From DAINRZ01 sp964634885 (lineage in GTDB: Bacteria > Bacteroidota > Ignavibacteria > Kapaibacteriales > UBA2268), in the NCBI GenBank assembly GCA_964634885.1, contig CAZWLN010000038.1, positions 1 to 44,407 of the forward strand: a stretch of DNA of 44,407 nt. Direction: 5' to 3'. The number at the start of each line of letters is the position of its first letter. Positions within the stretch are counted from its first letter, which is position 1. The notes beneath the pieces are model-generated. The model was not told where the DNA came from. It ran no database searches and was given only the letters and a program-made list of their open reading frames with translations. Below, piece by piece: positions 34,285 through 41,363 of the stretch. A program made the translations under genes and the position numbers.

Positions 34285-35217
34285 ATGTATGCCGGAATTG
34301 ACCTTGGCGGCACCAACCTGAAAATAGGCGTCCTCGACTCGCAGAACGACATCGTCTATCAGGATTCGATGCCTACTCCTTCCGACGCTGGGCCTGAAGC
34401 CCTGATTGCCAGGATTGAAAGCTATCTCGCCGAAACCCTCTACAAATTCCCCGGAATGAAGACCATCGGTGTCGGAGTACCCGGAGTTGTCTCAAAAGAC
34501 GGAATCATCAAAATTGCTCCGAACCTGAAAGGTTGGATCAACATCAACCTTAAAAAGCAGCTCGCCCGGAAATTCAACATCCCCGTTGCCATCGACAATG
34601 ACGCCAATGTTGCAGCCCTGGCCGAACTCGAAATCGGAGCCGGCAAACACGCTGCCGATTTCCTGTATGTAACTCTCGGTACCGGCGTCGGTGGAGCCGT
34701 CATCCACGAAAGGAAGCTCTTCAGGGGCGCCTGGGGCGGAGCCGGTGAGATCGGCCATCTCATCATCAACATGAATGAGAATAATCCTGAAAAGCCTTCC
34801 TACCGCCAAGGGGTTCTGGAAGAATACACTGGCAGGAAACAGATTGCGGCAATAGCCGAATCCATAGCAGTACGCTACCCCGGTTCGATATTGTCAAAGA
34901 CACGCCAGTTCGACCCGTTCTATATCTCCAAAGCTGCTGAAAGCGGCGATGAATGTGCCGTTGAAATCCTTAGTGAAGTGGGTTTCTACCTGGGCATCGG
35001 CCTGGCTTCCGCCATGAACCTGCTCGACATTCCATTAGTCATCGTCGGCGGCGGCATATCGCTGTCTCACGAATCCCTGTTCAACAGCGCTCTTAATGTC
35101 ATCAGGAATCGGGCTTTGCCTTCGATTGCCCAACATGCGGAGATACGCAAAGCACGGTTCACAAAGGATGCCGGGATAATCGGCGCCTGCGTACTCGGAA
35201 GCTACTTAGACAAATAA
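34285..35217 (+). CDS. ROK-family sugar kinase without the zinc-binding cysteines
   Basis: The 310-residue product has the ROK ATP site AGIDLGGTNLKIGVLD near its start, AIDNDANVAALAE with the catalytic aspartate, and LGTGVGGAVI. After GEIGH, where most ROK proteins have CxCGxxGCxE, this one reads NPEKPSYRQGVLEEYTG and has no cysteines. It is probably a glucokinase or related hexokinase, with the substrate not certain. I start at ATG 34285, preceded by GGAG at 9-nt spacing and 4 nt after the ftsB-like stop. Confidence 0.88.
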   Translation: MYAGIDLGGTNLKIGVLDSQNDIVYQDSMPTPSDAGPEALIARIESYLAETLYKFPGMKTIGVGVPGVVSKDGIIKIAPNLKGWININLKKQLARKFNIPVAIDNDANVAALAELEIGAGKHAADFLYVTLGTGVGGAVIHERKLFRGAWGGAGEIGHLIINMNENNPEKPSYRQGVLEEYTGRKQIAAIAESIAVRYPGSILSKTRQFDPFYISKAAESGDECAVEILSEVGFYLGIGLASAMNLLDIPLVIVGGGISLSHESLFNSALNVIRNRALPSIAQHAEIRKARFTKDAGIIGACVLGSYLDK

Positions 35218-35258
35218 ATGTTAATTCAAAATGTCTTATATATTTTAGGAAAAATGAT

Positions 35259-35642
35259 ATGAAAAAGTTTGTATTCACAGAAAACGCACCCAAGCCGATC
35301 GGCCCCTATTCACAGGCAATCCTTGCAAAAGGCACAATGCTGTTCATCTCCGGACAGATACCGCTGAAACCGGACGGTACGCTCGCAGGCACCGACATCG
35401 TCTCCCAGACAAGGCAGGCAATCGAAAACATGAAGGCTATTCTTGCCGTTGAGAACCTCGACCTTAACAATGTTGTTAAAACTACGGTACTGCTGAAAAA
35501 CATGGACGACTTCAAAACCGTCAACGAAGTTTACAACGAGTACTTCGGCGAAAGCAAGCCTGCACGTGCCGCTTACCAGGTAGCGAAACTGCCCCTGGAT
35601 GTAATGATAGAGATTGAAGCAATCGCAGTCGTTAATGACTAA
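35259..35642 (+). CDS. ridA: RidA-family enamine/imine deaminase
   Basis: The 127-residue product begins FTENAPKPIGPYSQAI and contains the family block RAAYQVAKLPLDVMIEIEAIAV, with R105-like and E120-like active-site residues. RidA hydrolyses reactive enamines such as 2-aminoacrylate formed by PLP enzymes. It lies 41 bp after the ROK gene and overlaps the next start by 8 nt. Confidence 0.95.
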   Translation: MKKFVFTENAPKPIGPYSQAILAKGTMLFISGQIPLKPDGTLAGTDIVSQTRQAIENMKAILAVENLDLNNVVKTTVLLKNMDDFKTVNEVYNEYFGESKPARAAYQVAKLPLDVMIEIEAIAVVND

Positions 35643-36222
35643 ACCATTCAAATATATTATACTTATTATTACCCTGATGCTGCCCGGAACAATCCGGGCA
35701 GCAGGGGCTGATTTTGTCGATTCCCCGACAAGCAGCACCTTCACTTACGACGACAGCAACGACGCTGTCAGGCCCCTGTCGCCCGACAGCGCAAAAGCCA
35801 TGAAAGAGGGTTTTGTGATGAGCAAATCGCCAACCTGGGCAATAGTCCAGTCCTTAATCATACCCGGCCTGGGCCAGGTGTACAACCATGATTACTGGAA
35901 AGCTCCCCTGTTTTTCGGTGGGGCTGCTGCCTTAGTCTGGAACATCATTATTAACGAAGACAGTAATGCTGTCTGGAGGCATAAATATAATATTGCAACA
36001 AATTCTACAGATAAGGAAAAAGCAAATATTTATAAGGAATACTATCGGGATAAACGCGACAAATACGGATTCTACCTCCTGGGAGTCTATCTCCTGTGCA
36101 GCATCGACGCTTACGTCGGCGCCCACCTCTACGATTTCGACGTATCCGACGACAAGTTGAGTTTTTCCATTACTCCCAACAGCTATTACGGTGTCAGTTT
36201 CAACCTTCAGGTAAAGTTTTAA
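35635..36222 (+). CDS. DUF5683 membrane protein
   Basis: The 195-residue product has a signal-like N-terminus (FKYIILIITLMLPGTIRAAG). The DUF5683 core follows: WAIVQSLIIPGLGQVYNHDYWKAPLFFGGAAALVW and, after a charged loop, YGFYLLGVYLLCSIDAYVGAHLYDFD. It ends in a beta-rich tail (YYGVSFNLQVKF). DUF5683 is common in Bacteroidota envelopes with unknown function. I start at ATG 35635, overlapping the ridA stop, which extends the operon. Confidence 0.88.
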   Translation: MTKPFKYIILIITLMLPGTIRAAGADFVDSPTSSTFTYDDSNDAVRPLSPDSAKAMKEGFVMSKSPTWAIVQSLIIPGLGQVYNHDYWKAPLFFGGAAALVWNIIINEDSNAVWRHKYNIATNSTDKEKANIYKEYYRDKRDKYGFYLLGVYLLCSIDAYVGAHLYDFDVSDDKLSFSITPNSYYGVSFNLQVKF

Positions 36223-36249
36223 TAAATACTGCATGGCAATTTCATTCAA

Positions 36250-36519
36250 TTATTTTTCGTGTTCAGCAGGCTCTTCCACCAACACACTATTATCGTACAG
36301 GCAGTCCGGACATATATCCTGGCCGCTGGCCCATGCTATCGTATGGCCTGCAATTCTTACAGAGGCGAATTTCTTCTGTTCGAGCAACTCTTCAAACCAG
36401 TCACCGTTAAGGTAAGGCTTGCAGTCGAAAATACGCTTTTCACCGTTTGAAAACTCAATTTCCAGTCGATAGTTTTCCAAAGGCTTAACACTAATTGGTT
36501 TCATTCTATTCATAATCAT
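36250..36519 (-). CDS. DUF2442-family protein, second gene of a toxin-antitoxin-like pair
   Basis: The 89-residue product has the DUF2442 pattern: SVKPLENYRLEIEFSNGEKRIFD, NGDWFEELLE, and IAWASGQDICPDCLYD. Its start overlaps the stop of the DUF4160 gene by 4 nt (ATGA), the usual arrangement of this pair. DUF4160/DUF2442 pairs are considered possible toxin-antitoxin modules without a proven mechanism. Bases 36293-36458 are duplicated, with about seven mismatches, at 37168-37333. Confidence 0.88.
   Translation of the reverse strand: MIMNRMKPISVKPLENYRLEIEFSNGEKRIFDCKPYLNGDWFEELLEQKKFASVRIAGHTIAWASGQDICPDCLYDNSVLVEEPAEHEK
36293..36458. repeat. Duplicated DUF2442 segment, parental copy
   Basis: This 166-bp block matches 37168-37333 without indels and with seven mismatches by eye, in the same orientation, 875 bp apart. 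Confidence 0.9.
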
Positions 36520-36782
36520 CTTAAAGGATCGATTCTAAAAAACTCTTTACCTTCAGAAAGCAATTTCCAGTTAGCATTCAAATCATCATTATGTATTTCA
36601 ATCCAAGCAAGAACCAATTTCATCTTTTTTGATGGTAAACTTCCACTTAATAACTCTCCTTCAAAGGAAATAACCGCTTCTTCATCCTGGTATTCGGCGT
36701 GTATATGAGGTAAATTATGGCGACTGTTAATCTCCCTGTACATTTTGATGATAATACCAAAAAAAACGCTTATTACCGGCAT
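36516..36782 (-). CDS. DUF4160-family protein
   Basis: The 88-residue product starts MPVISVFFGIIIKMYREINSRHNLPHIHAEYQ, the standard DUF4160 opening, where PHIHAEY is the most conserved part. I take the ATG at 36780-36782, with GGAG six bases upstream, over one 12 bp further up that contains this site. It precedes and overlaps the DUF2442 gene. The pair is an accessory module, AT-rich next to its chromosomal neighbours. Confidence 0.88.
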   Translation of the reverse strand: MPVISVFFGIIIKMYREINSRHNLPHIHAEYQDEEAVISFEGELLSGSLPSKKMKLVLAWIEIHNDDLNANWKLLSEGKEFFRIDPLR

Positions 36783-36989
36783 AGAAAACTCCATTTTTCA
36801 TTATATGAACGAATGAATATAATTTTATTTTTCAATTCTTTTGAATATCATTTTCTTTATATATTAACATCCTTATATGTCATGTTCTTCTCGTAATGAT
36901 GCATCCATTTTGTTCCTCAAAATGATAAATACCTTCTGAGCAAGATTCAATTCTGATTATGGATTCTATTTGTAAGAAAACTCCTACTC

Positions 36990-37340
36990 TCATCTTTTAG
37001 CTTTCACCCTGTCTTCATTTTTGATCATCGTAAGTCCTGTAATAATGAACCTCTTTGCAGCTATCCCGTTGACACTGACATAAACATACTGCCTTCCAGA
37101 CTCGCTGAGGATGCAGCCTGAAAGGATGGTAAGGGCTAAGGGAGATTCATTTGAAATTATACTGATGTCGTACAGGCAGTCCGGACATATATCCTTGCCG
37201 CCGGCCCATTCTATCGTATTGCCTGCAATTCTTACAGAGGCGAATTTCCTCTGTTCGAGCAACTCTTCAAACCAGTCGCCGTTAAGGTAAGGCTTGCAGT
37301 CGAAAATACGCTTTTCACCGTTTGAAAACCCAATGGACAC
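36990..37340 (-). pseudogene. Chimeric pseudogene: DUF2442 copy joined to an efflux-adaptor fragment
   Basis: The 116-codon open frame is composed of three sources. Its GTG start (37338-37340) lies in the terminal repeat of the element at 37331-37410. Codons 4-57 are a near-identical copy of DUF2442 (GEKRIFDCKPYLNGDWFEELL). The rest (SPLALTILSGCILSESGRQYVYVSVNGIAAKRF) matches the adaptor at 38437-39501 (SPSAVTIPSACILSEAGKQYVYV), with about 70 bp deleted before the ending TMIKNEDRVKAKR. It is unlikely to make either function. Confidence 0.85.
37168..37333. repeat. Duplicated DUF2442 segment, second copy
   Basis: This 166-bp block is the second copy of 36293-36458. Its upstream edge abuts the 97-bp repeat element, and its other edge abuts the efflux-adaptor fragment. 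Confidence 0.9.
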
Positions 37341-37410
37341 ACCCCGGCTGCTGTCGCAGCCCCCCTCTTTTCATAGGAGTTAAGACCTTACATGACGTTC
37401 CCCGCATCTG
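37331..37410. repeat. Right-truncated copy of the 940-1036 repeat
   Basis: CAATGG and ACACACCCCGGCTGCTG at the left match the element at 934-1036, as do GTTAAGACCT and TTCCCCGCATCTG near the right. The right terminal repeat is missing. Confidence 0.75.
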
Positions 37411-37518
37411 TATTTTTCCTATTTTAAAATCAAATATTTCATAATCAGTCTATAAATGTATGATTAATAAATTATTTTATTAAATTGAAATATAAAAATA
37501 TTGTAGTAAGGATTATTT

Positions 37519-37737
37519 ATGAGCGATATAATTATAGATATAAAAATCGAACCCCTTGAAGAAGGCGGTTACATTGCTCTGTCTGAGGATCTTCCCGGAT
37601 TGCTTGCCGAAGGCCGTACTTACCAGGAAACGATTGAAATCGCCCAGGATGTCGCCCGCAGGCTCATCGAATCGTATATTGACCATAGCGATCCATTACC
37701 TGACAAGATTCAAAGCCTTTGGCAATCGGGATTCTAA
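37519..37737 (+). CDS. HicB-like protein without a HicA partner
   Basis: The 72-residue product has the partial RNase-H-like fold of HicB antitoxins: IKIEPLEEGGYIALSEDLPGLLAEGRTYQETIEIAQDVARRLIESY. AGGA six bases before the start is a good ribosome binding site. No hicA lies on either side. It lacks the C-terminal DNA-binding domain of long HicB forms. It may be a solitary remnant or control a distant toxin. Confidence 0.85.
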   Translation: MSDIIIDIKIEPLEEGGYIALSEDLPGLLAEGRTYQETIEIAQDVARRLIESYIDHSDPLPDKIQSLWQSGF

Positions 37738-37820
37738 GGGTAATTATTAATCAAATCGGTTTAACGGTCGAAGAATTTAATAAATTATAATATCAAAAAG
37801 AACTGTACTCCCTACCAAAC

Positions 37821-38078
37821 TCAATCATAGAGGTATCTGCAATTGTAAATTATTAGACCTTCGTCCCTGACGGTGTAAACCAGACGGCGTTCCGGGTCGA
37901 TCCTCCGGGACCACAGGCCTGACAGATCGAATTTCAACGGCTCGGGTTTCCCTGTACCTTCGTACGGAGTTCTCTGTATCTCTTTTATCAAAATATTGAT
38001 CTTTCGCAATATCTTCCTATCGGAATTGAACCAATACAGATAATCTTCCCATGCGTTCTTTGAAAAGACAATCCTCAT
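37821..38078 (-). CDS. yoeB: YoeB-family toxin with the terminal catalytic histidine replaced
   Basis: The 85-residue product aligns along its length with E. coli YoeB, a ribosome-dependent mRNA interferase. E46 and R65 are kept at identical positions. The end, however, is CRYLYD where E. coli has CRYHY, so H83 is Leu; Y84 is retained. The start is the ATG at 38076-38078, one base after the antitoxin stop, so the two are coupled. Activity may be reduced. Confidence 0.92.
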   Translation of the reverse strand: MRIVFSKNAWEDYLYWFNSDRKILRKINILIKEIQRTPYEGTGKPEPLKFDLSGLWSRRIDPERRLVYTVRDEGLIIYNCRYLYD

Positions 38079-38079
38079 A

Positions 38080-38334
38080 CTATTCTTCAATCAATCCGTC
38101 AGTAACGATGTCGCTTTTCTTTACCTGGTCGATTGATTCATAGAGCCTTTCGGCATTCTTCCGGGACTTGAGCAGGTACATGGTTTCCATAATGGAATTA
38201 TACTCATTCAGGGAAATCAGTACCGTATTCTTGCCTTTGCCCCTGTTAATGATGAGTGTTTCATTGTCCTGTTCGACAGACTCCAGGTACTTTTTCAGTC
38301 CAGCCCTGAATTCTGTGTAATTTGCAGCTAACAT
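38080..38334 (-). CDS. yefM: YefM/Phd-family antitoxin
   Basis: The 84-residue product has the N-terminal Phd/YefM DNA-binding fold (NYTEFRAGLKKYLESV ... ETLIINRGKGKNTVLISLNEYNSIMETMYLL) and an acidic C-terminal tail for toxin binding. It stands directly upstream of yoeB, in the normal antitoxin-first order, and is expected to repress their shared promoter, which I cannot identify in the 102-bp gap before it. Confidence 0.92.
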   Translation of the reverse strand: MLAANYTEFRAGLKKYLESVEQDNETLIINRGKGKNTVLISLNEYNSIMETMYLLKSRKNAERLYESIDQVKKSDIVTDGLIEE

Positions 38335-38436
38335 ATCAACTCTCAGTATTAATAATATTCACAAGATTAGGTACGTTAACAAGTACGTAATATTGTAAAT
38401 CCGGAAATGTATCTTAATCAACTCCCTACAACAAAT

Positions 38437-39501
38437 CTATTTCCCCACTCTCACGCGGTCTCCATCTTTGAGCATCGTCTGTCCGGCAGTAACCAGGCTG
38501 TCTCCGGGATTGAGGCCGCTCGTAACTTCGATATCCATAGCGTTTACCTGCCCGGTAGAAATATACCTCTTTGCAGCTATCCCGTTGACACTGACATATA
38601 CATACTGTTTCCCGGCTTCGCTGAGGATGCAGGCTGAAGGGATGGTAACAGCAGAGGGAGATTCATAGGTAATGACGCGTACATCGGCAGGAGTACCGCT
38701 TTTCAGTGTTTTACCGGGATTGGCAAATTGCAGTTCTGCTTTATATGCCCTGGACTTGGGATCGAGTGTATCGGAAACAGAGACAACCCTGCCGGCATAG
38801 TCTTTACCGTCAACTGTCAGCACAGCCTTCATCCTTGGCTTTACGACAGGCTTGTCTTTTTCCGCCACCCACACCACAGTTGCCATTGTCTTCTCGTCGC
38901 CAACCTTGAACAGTTCTTTACCGATGGCGGACTTGTCGCCGGCCTTAACGAAGACCTCAAGTATTGTTCCGTCGGAAGGGGATTCAACGAAAATCATTCG
39001 TCTTATCGATTCGAAATTCTGCTTACTCATATTATACTGCTTTTCAATTGCCGCCAGTTCCTTTTGCGATGCAGTTCCGGCTTTAGCCTGCTCCTTTACC
39101 CTCTCGTACGATTTACCTGCGTTGTCGAGAGCCTGTTTTGCTTTGGCATACTGCATTGCAGGATTTGTCTCCGGGAATTGGAGCACCACATCTTCCTTTT
39201 TAACCTCATCGCCTATTTTGAAAAGCACCTTTTCCACACGGTCGTTCACCCCGGACTTTACCACCGATTCGTTAAGCCCCGCAAGAGTTGACTTATATGT
39301 AAGCGCAACAGAGAAGGGTTTCTTTTCAATTACTCTAACCTCAACCGTTACATCGCCCGTATTTTCCGCCTGGCTGAAGTCCGCATCGGGCTTGCCGTCG
39401 CCGCATGACAGCAGCGCAAGAACCATGAGACAGGCCAGAAGTGGATAGGCAGAATATTCATTCTTAAAATACTTCAATTCTCCCGGTTGCTTTCTCATCA
39501 T
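38437..39501 (-). CDS. RND-type efflux periplasmic adaptor lipoprotein
   Basis: The 354-residue product has a lipobox (LLSC, C33). It then follows the membrane-fusion-protein order: a lipoyl-like half-motif (VEKVLFKIGDEVKKEDVVLQF), a coiled hairpin (about 115-175), the second half-motif (SPSDGTILEVFVKAGDKSAIGKELFKV), and beta-barrel plus membrane-proximal domains ending GLNPGDSLVTAGQTMLKDGDRVRVGK. It would link an inner-membrane RND pump to the outer-membrane channel encoded upstream. The pump gene that usually follows is absent; the next gene is yefM. Confidence 0.92.
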   Translation of the reverse strand: MMRKQPGELKYFKNEYSAYPLLACLMVLALLSCGDGKPDADFSQAENTGDVTVEVRVIEKKPFSVALTYKSTLAGLNESVVKSGVNDRVEKVLFKIGDEVKKEDVVLQFPETNPAMQYAKAKQALDNAGKSYERVKEQAKAGTASQKELAAIEKQYNMSKQNFESIRRMIFVESPSDGTILEVFVKAGDKSAIGKELFKVGDEKTMATVVWVAEKDKPVVKPRMKAVLTVDGKDYAGRVVSVSDTLDPKSRAYKAELQFANPGKTLKSGTPADVRVITYESPSAVTIPSACILSEAGKQYVYVSVNGIAAKRYISTGQVNAMDIEVTSGLNPGDSLVTAGQTMLKDGDRVRVGK

Positions 39502-39667
39502 ATTCCATTCTCATTATTAATTCATAGTAACAACAACCTATTAACGATTACCGGTGTGAATTATTCAAGCCGGAGACCATTCTTTCCCAGGCATCATGTT
39601 TTCCTTTTGCCGATCCTCAAGCAGCTATCCTGGCTGAAAGAGTTGTCCCGGACTTATCTTACTATCC

Positions 39668-39699
39668 GAAGAAAAAGGACGATTCCCGTGAACCGTCCT
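39668..39699 (-). terminator. Terminator between the TolC-like and adaptor genes
   Basis: On the minus strand AGGACGGTTC pairs with GAATCGTCCT (one G-T pair) around ACGG, followed by TTTTTCTT. It lies 72 bp after the tolC-like stop. Confidence 0.8.
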
Positions 39700-39770
39700 C
39701 ATAACATTTATTGGATCATTGCCATAGCTGTGAACTGTTTTACCTGTTTTAAATCAACAATCCCGGCTCA

Positions 39771-41249
39771 TTAATCATTTTTCAAATAGTCTTTAAAACC
39801 GTCGATATACTTCGAGTCGGTAACACCCAGAAGCGTTTCCAGTTCTGACTTCGCCACCATATAGTTATGGACGGACTGCAGCCTGTTAGTCTTGGCAGTC
39901 CTGATCTCCAGGTCGGCGTTCTTAATCTCAAGCTGGGTTCCTGTTCCCTCCTTGAATCTAACCATGGCGATTTTATATGTTTTCTCAGCCAGGGCAATTG
40001 TTCTGTCGTGAGCGCTGATGAGGCTTTTGACTCTTTGCAGTTCCAGGATTTTTGATTTGACCTGGGCCTTCGTGGCTTCTTTCAGCAAAGCAAGCTGCTC
40101 ACGTGTCTGTTCGTACGCAATGGTCGATTGTTCCACACGTGCATTGGTCTGGTTGCCCTGGAACAGGTTAATTGAGAAAGACAATCCAACCATTGCCGAA
40201 CTGTAATTCATGAAATTAAGGGTTTCTGACGTTCCGGCGTATGTATAGTTGCCGAAAGCTGCTACAGTTGGCCAGTACTCAGCTTTTTTCAGGTCTATCA
40301 TTGCCTGGTCAACGTTCATTTTACACTCGAGGGATTTCAGGTCGGGATTGGAAACGACAGCATCGTTGATTGTAGCATCCATATCCGGTATTTTTTCATC
40401 GTTATAATTCAGTTCGCCGTTAATATCAATATCCTCAGCCTGATCGATTCCCATTACGATTTTAAGGCCGTCCTTAGCGCCCTTGAGAGCATTCTCAAGT
40501 TCCAGGACAGTAGGGTTGAGATTGTCAACCTGGACTTCCACCTGCAGTACATCATACTCGGAGACTAACCCCTGGTCGTACATGGCTTTAAGGTTTTTGA
40601 GGTTCTCTCTGGCATTTTCCAGGCTCTCCTTCATTATTCTAAGCAAATCTTTAGTAAGAAGTGTACCATAGAATGCTTTTTTAACATTGAGCACAGTTTT
40701 ATTAACATTACCCCTCAGCAATTCCTTCGAGGTATTCAGATATATCTTCGAAGCGCCTATGCCGTTAAACACCGCCGAATTGAAAAGTATCTGGGTAAGT
40801 TCGGCCTTTGCTTCATAGCTGTTGGACTGGACAAAGGACTGAAGTATCATCTGAGGTTCTTTTAATTTCGATCGATCGGTTTCAAGCAATTTTTCGTCAA
40901 ACAACACCCGATAGGTATTTGACATAAGCATTGTTCCAAAATCGAGAAAAGGAGTCATCGGCTTTTCTAAGAAATGGGCAAAATTGCCGGAAAGATTGAT
41001 AGTCGGCAGAGCGTAACCAAAAGCTTCGTCCACGGCAGCCTCGGCTTTGTTAACTTCCATCAGGGCAATTTTTGTTTCATTGTTGTGGCTCAGGGCAGTA
41101 CTGATTGCCTCGTCCAGGGTATAGACCTTCTGGGCTTGCACCGTTCCGAAGAATGCTATAAAAAGAAGCAAGACGACAAAAGGCTTGATGGAAAAATTGT
41201 TTCCGGGTCCTCCGTTCAAATTCTTCAGGCAATTAATCATTTGTTCCAT
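39771..41249 (-). CDS. TolC-family outer-membrane efflux channel
   Basis: The 492-residue product has a signal peptide with a long n-region (hydrophobic core about 24-37, ending VQAQ). Two similar outer-membrane efflux repeats follow. The first starts YTLDEAISTALSHNNETKIALMEV and the second YNDEKIPDMDATINDAVVSNPDLKSLECK. Long heptad helices (TKAQVKSKILELQRVKSLISAHD) fit the TolC periplasmic tunnel. AAGGA seven bases before the ATG is a good binding site. It and the adaptor are likely partners, but a terminator stands between them. Confidence 0.93.
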   Translation of the reverse strand: MEQMINCLKNLNGGPGNNFSIKPFVVLLLFIAFFGTVQAQKVYTLDEAISTALSHNNETKIALMEVNKAEAAVDEAFGYALPTINLSGNFAHFLEKPMTPFLDFGTMLMSNTYRVLFDEKLLETDRSKLKEPQMILQSFVQSNSYEAKAELTQILFNSAVFNGIGASKIYLNTSKELLRGNVNKTVLNVKKAFYGTLLTKDLLRIMKESLENARENLKNLKAMYDQGLVSEYDVLQVEVQVDNLNPTVLELENALKGAKDGLKIVMGIDQAEDIDINGELNYNDEKIPDMDATINDAVVSNPDLKSLECKMNVDQAMIDLKKAEYWPTVAAFGNYTYAGTSETLNFMNYSSAMVGLSFSINLFQGNQTNARVEQSTIAYEQTREQLALLKEATKAQVKSKILELQRVKSLISAHDRTIALAEKTYKIAMVRFKEGTGTQLEIKNADLEIRTAKTNRLQSVHNYMVAKSELETLLGVTDSKYIDGFKDYLKND

Positions 41250-41280
41250 AATAAAATCCTTATGTGTTAATTTTTATTAC

Positions 41281-41288
41281 CAAATTTA
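41281..41288 (-). promoter_or_regulatory. Candidate -7 box for the TolC-like gene
   Basis: On the minus strand TAAATTTG matches the lineage -7 consensus 32 bp before the start, but no TTG is found at the expected 18-21 bp upstream. Confidence 0.35.
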
Positions 41289-41308
41289 TCAATATTGCAT
41301 CAAAAACA

Positions 41309-41338
41309 TTGAATAAATACGTAAAAATCTTAATTTTG
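41309..41338 (+). promoter_or_regulatory. Bacteroidota-type promoter for purL
   Basis: TTG (41309-41311), 19 bp, then TAATTTTG (41331-41338). The start codon follows 25 bp later. Confidence 0.65.
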
Positions 41339-41363
41339 TTCTTAAAATATTATTTAATATAAA

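Noticed and set aside
37412..37820. Search for a hicA gene next to the HicB-like gene
   Set aside because: No frame on either side encodes a HicA-like double-stranded RNA-binding fold; the flanks are AT-rich and full of stops.
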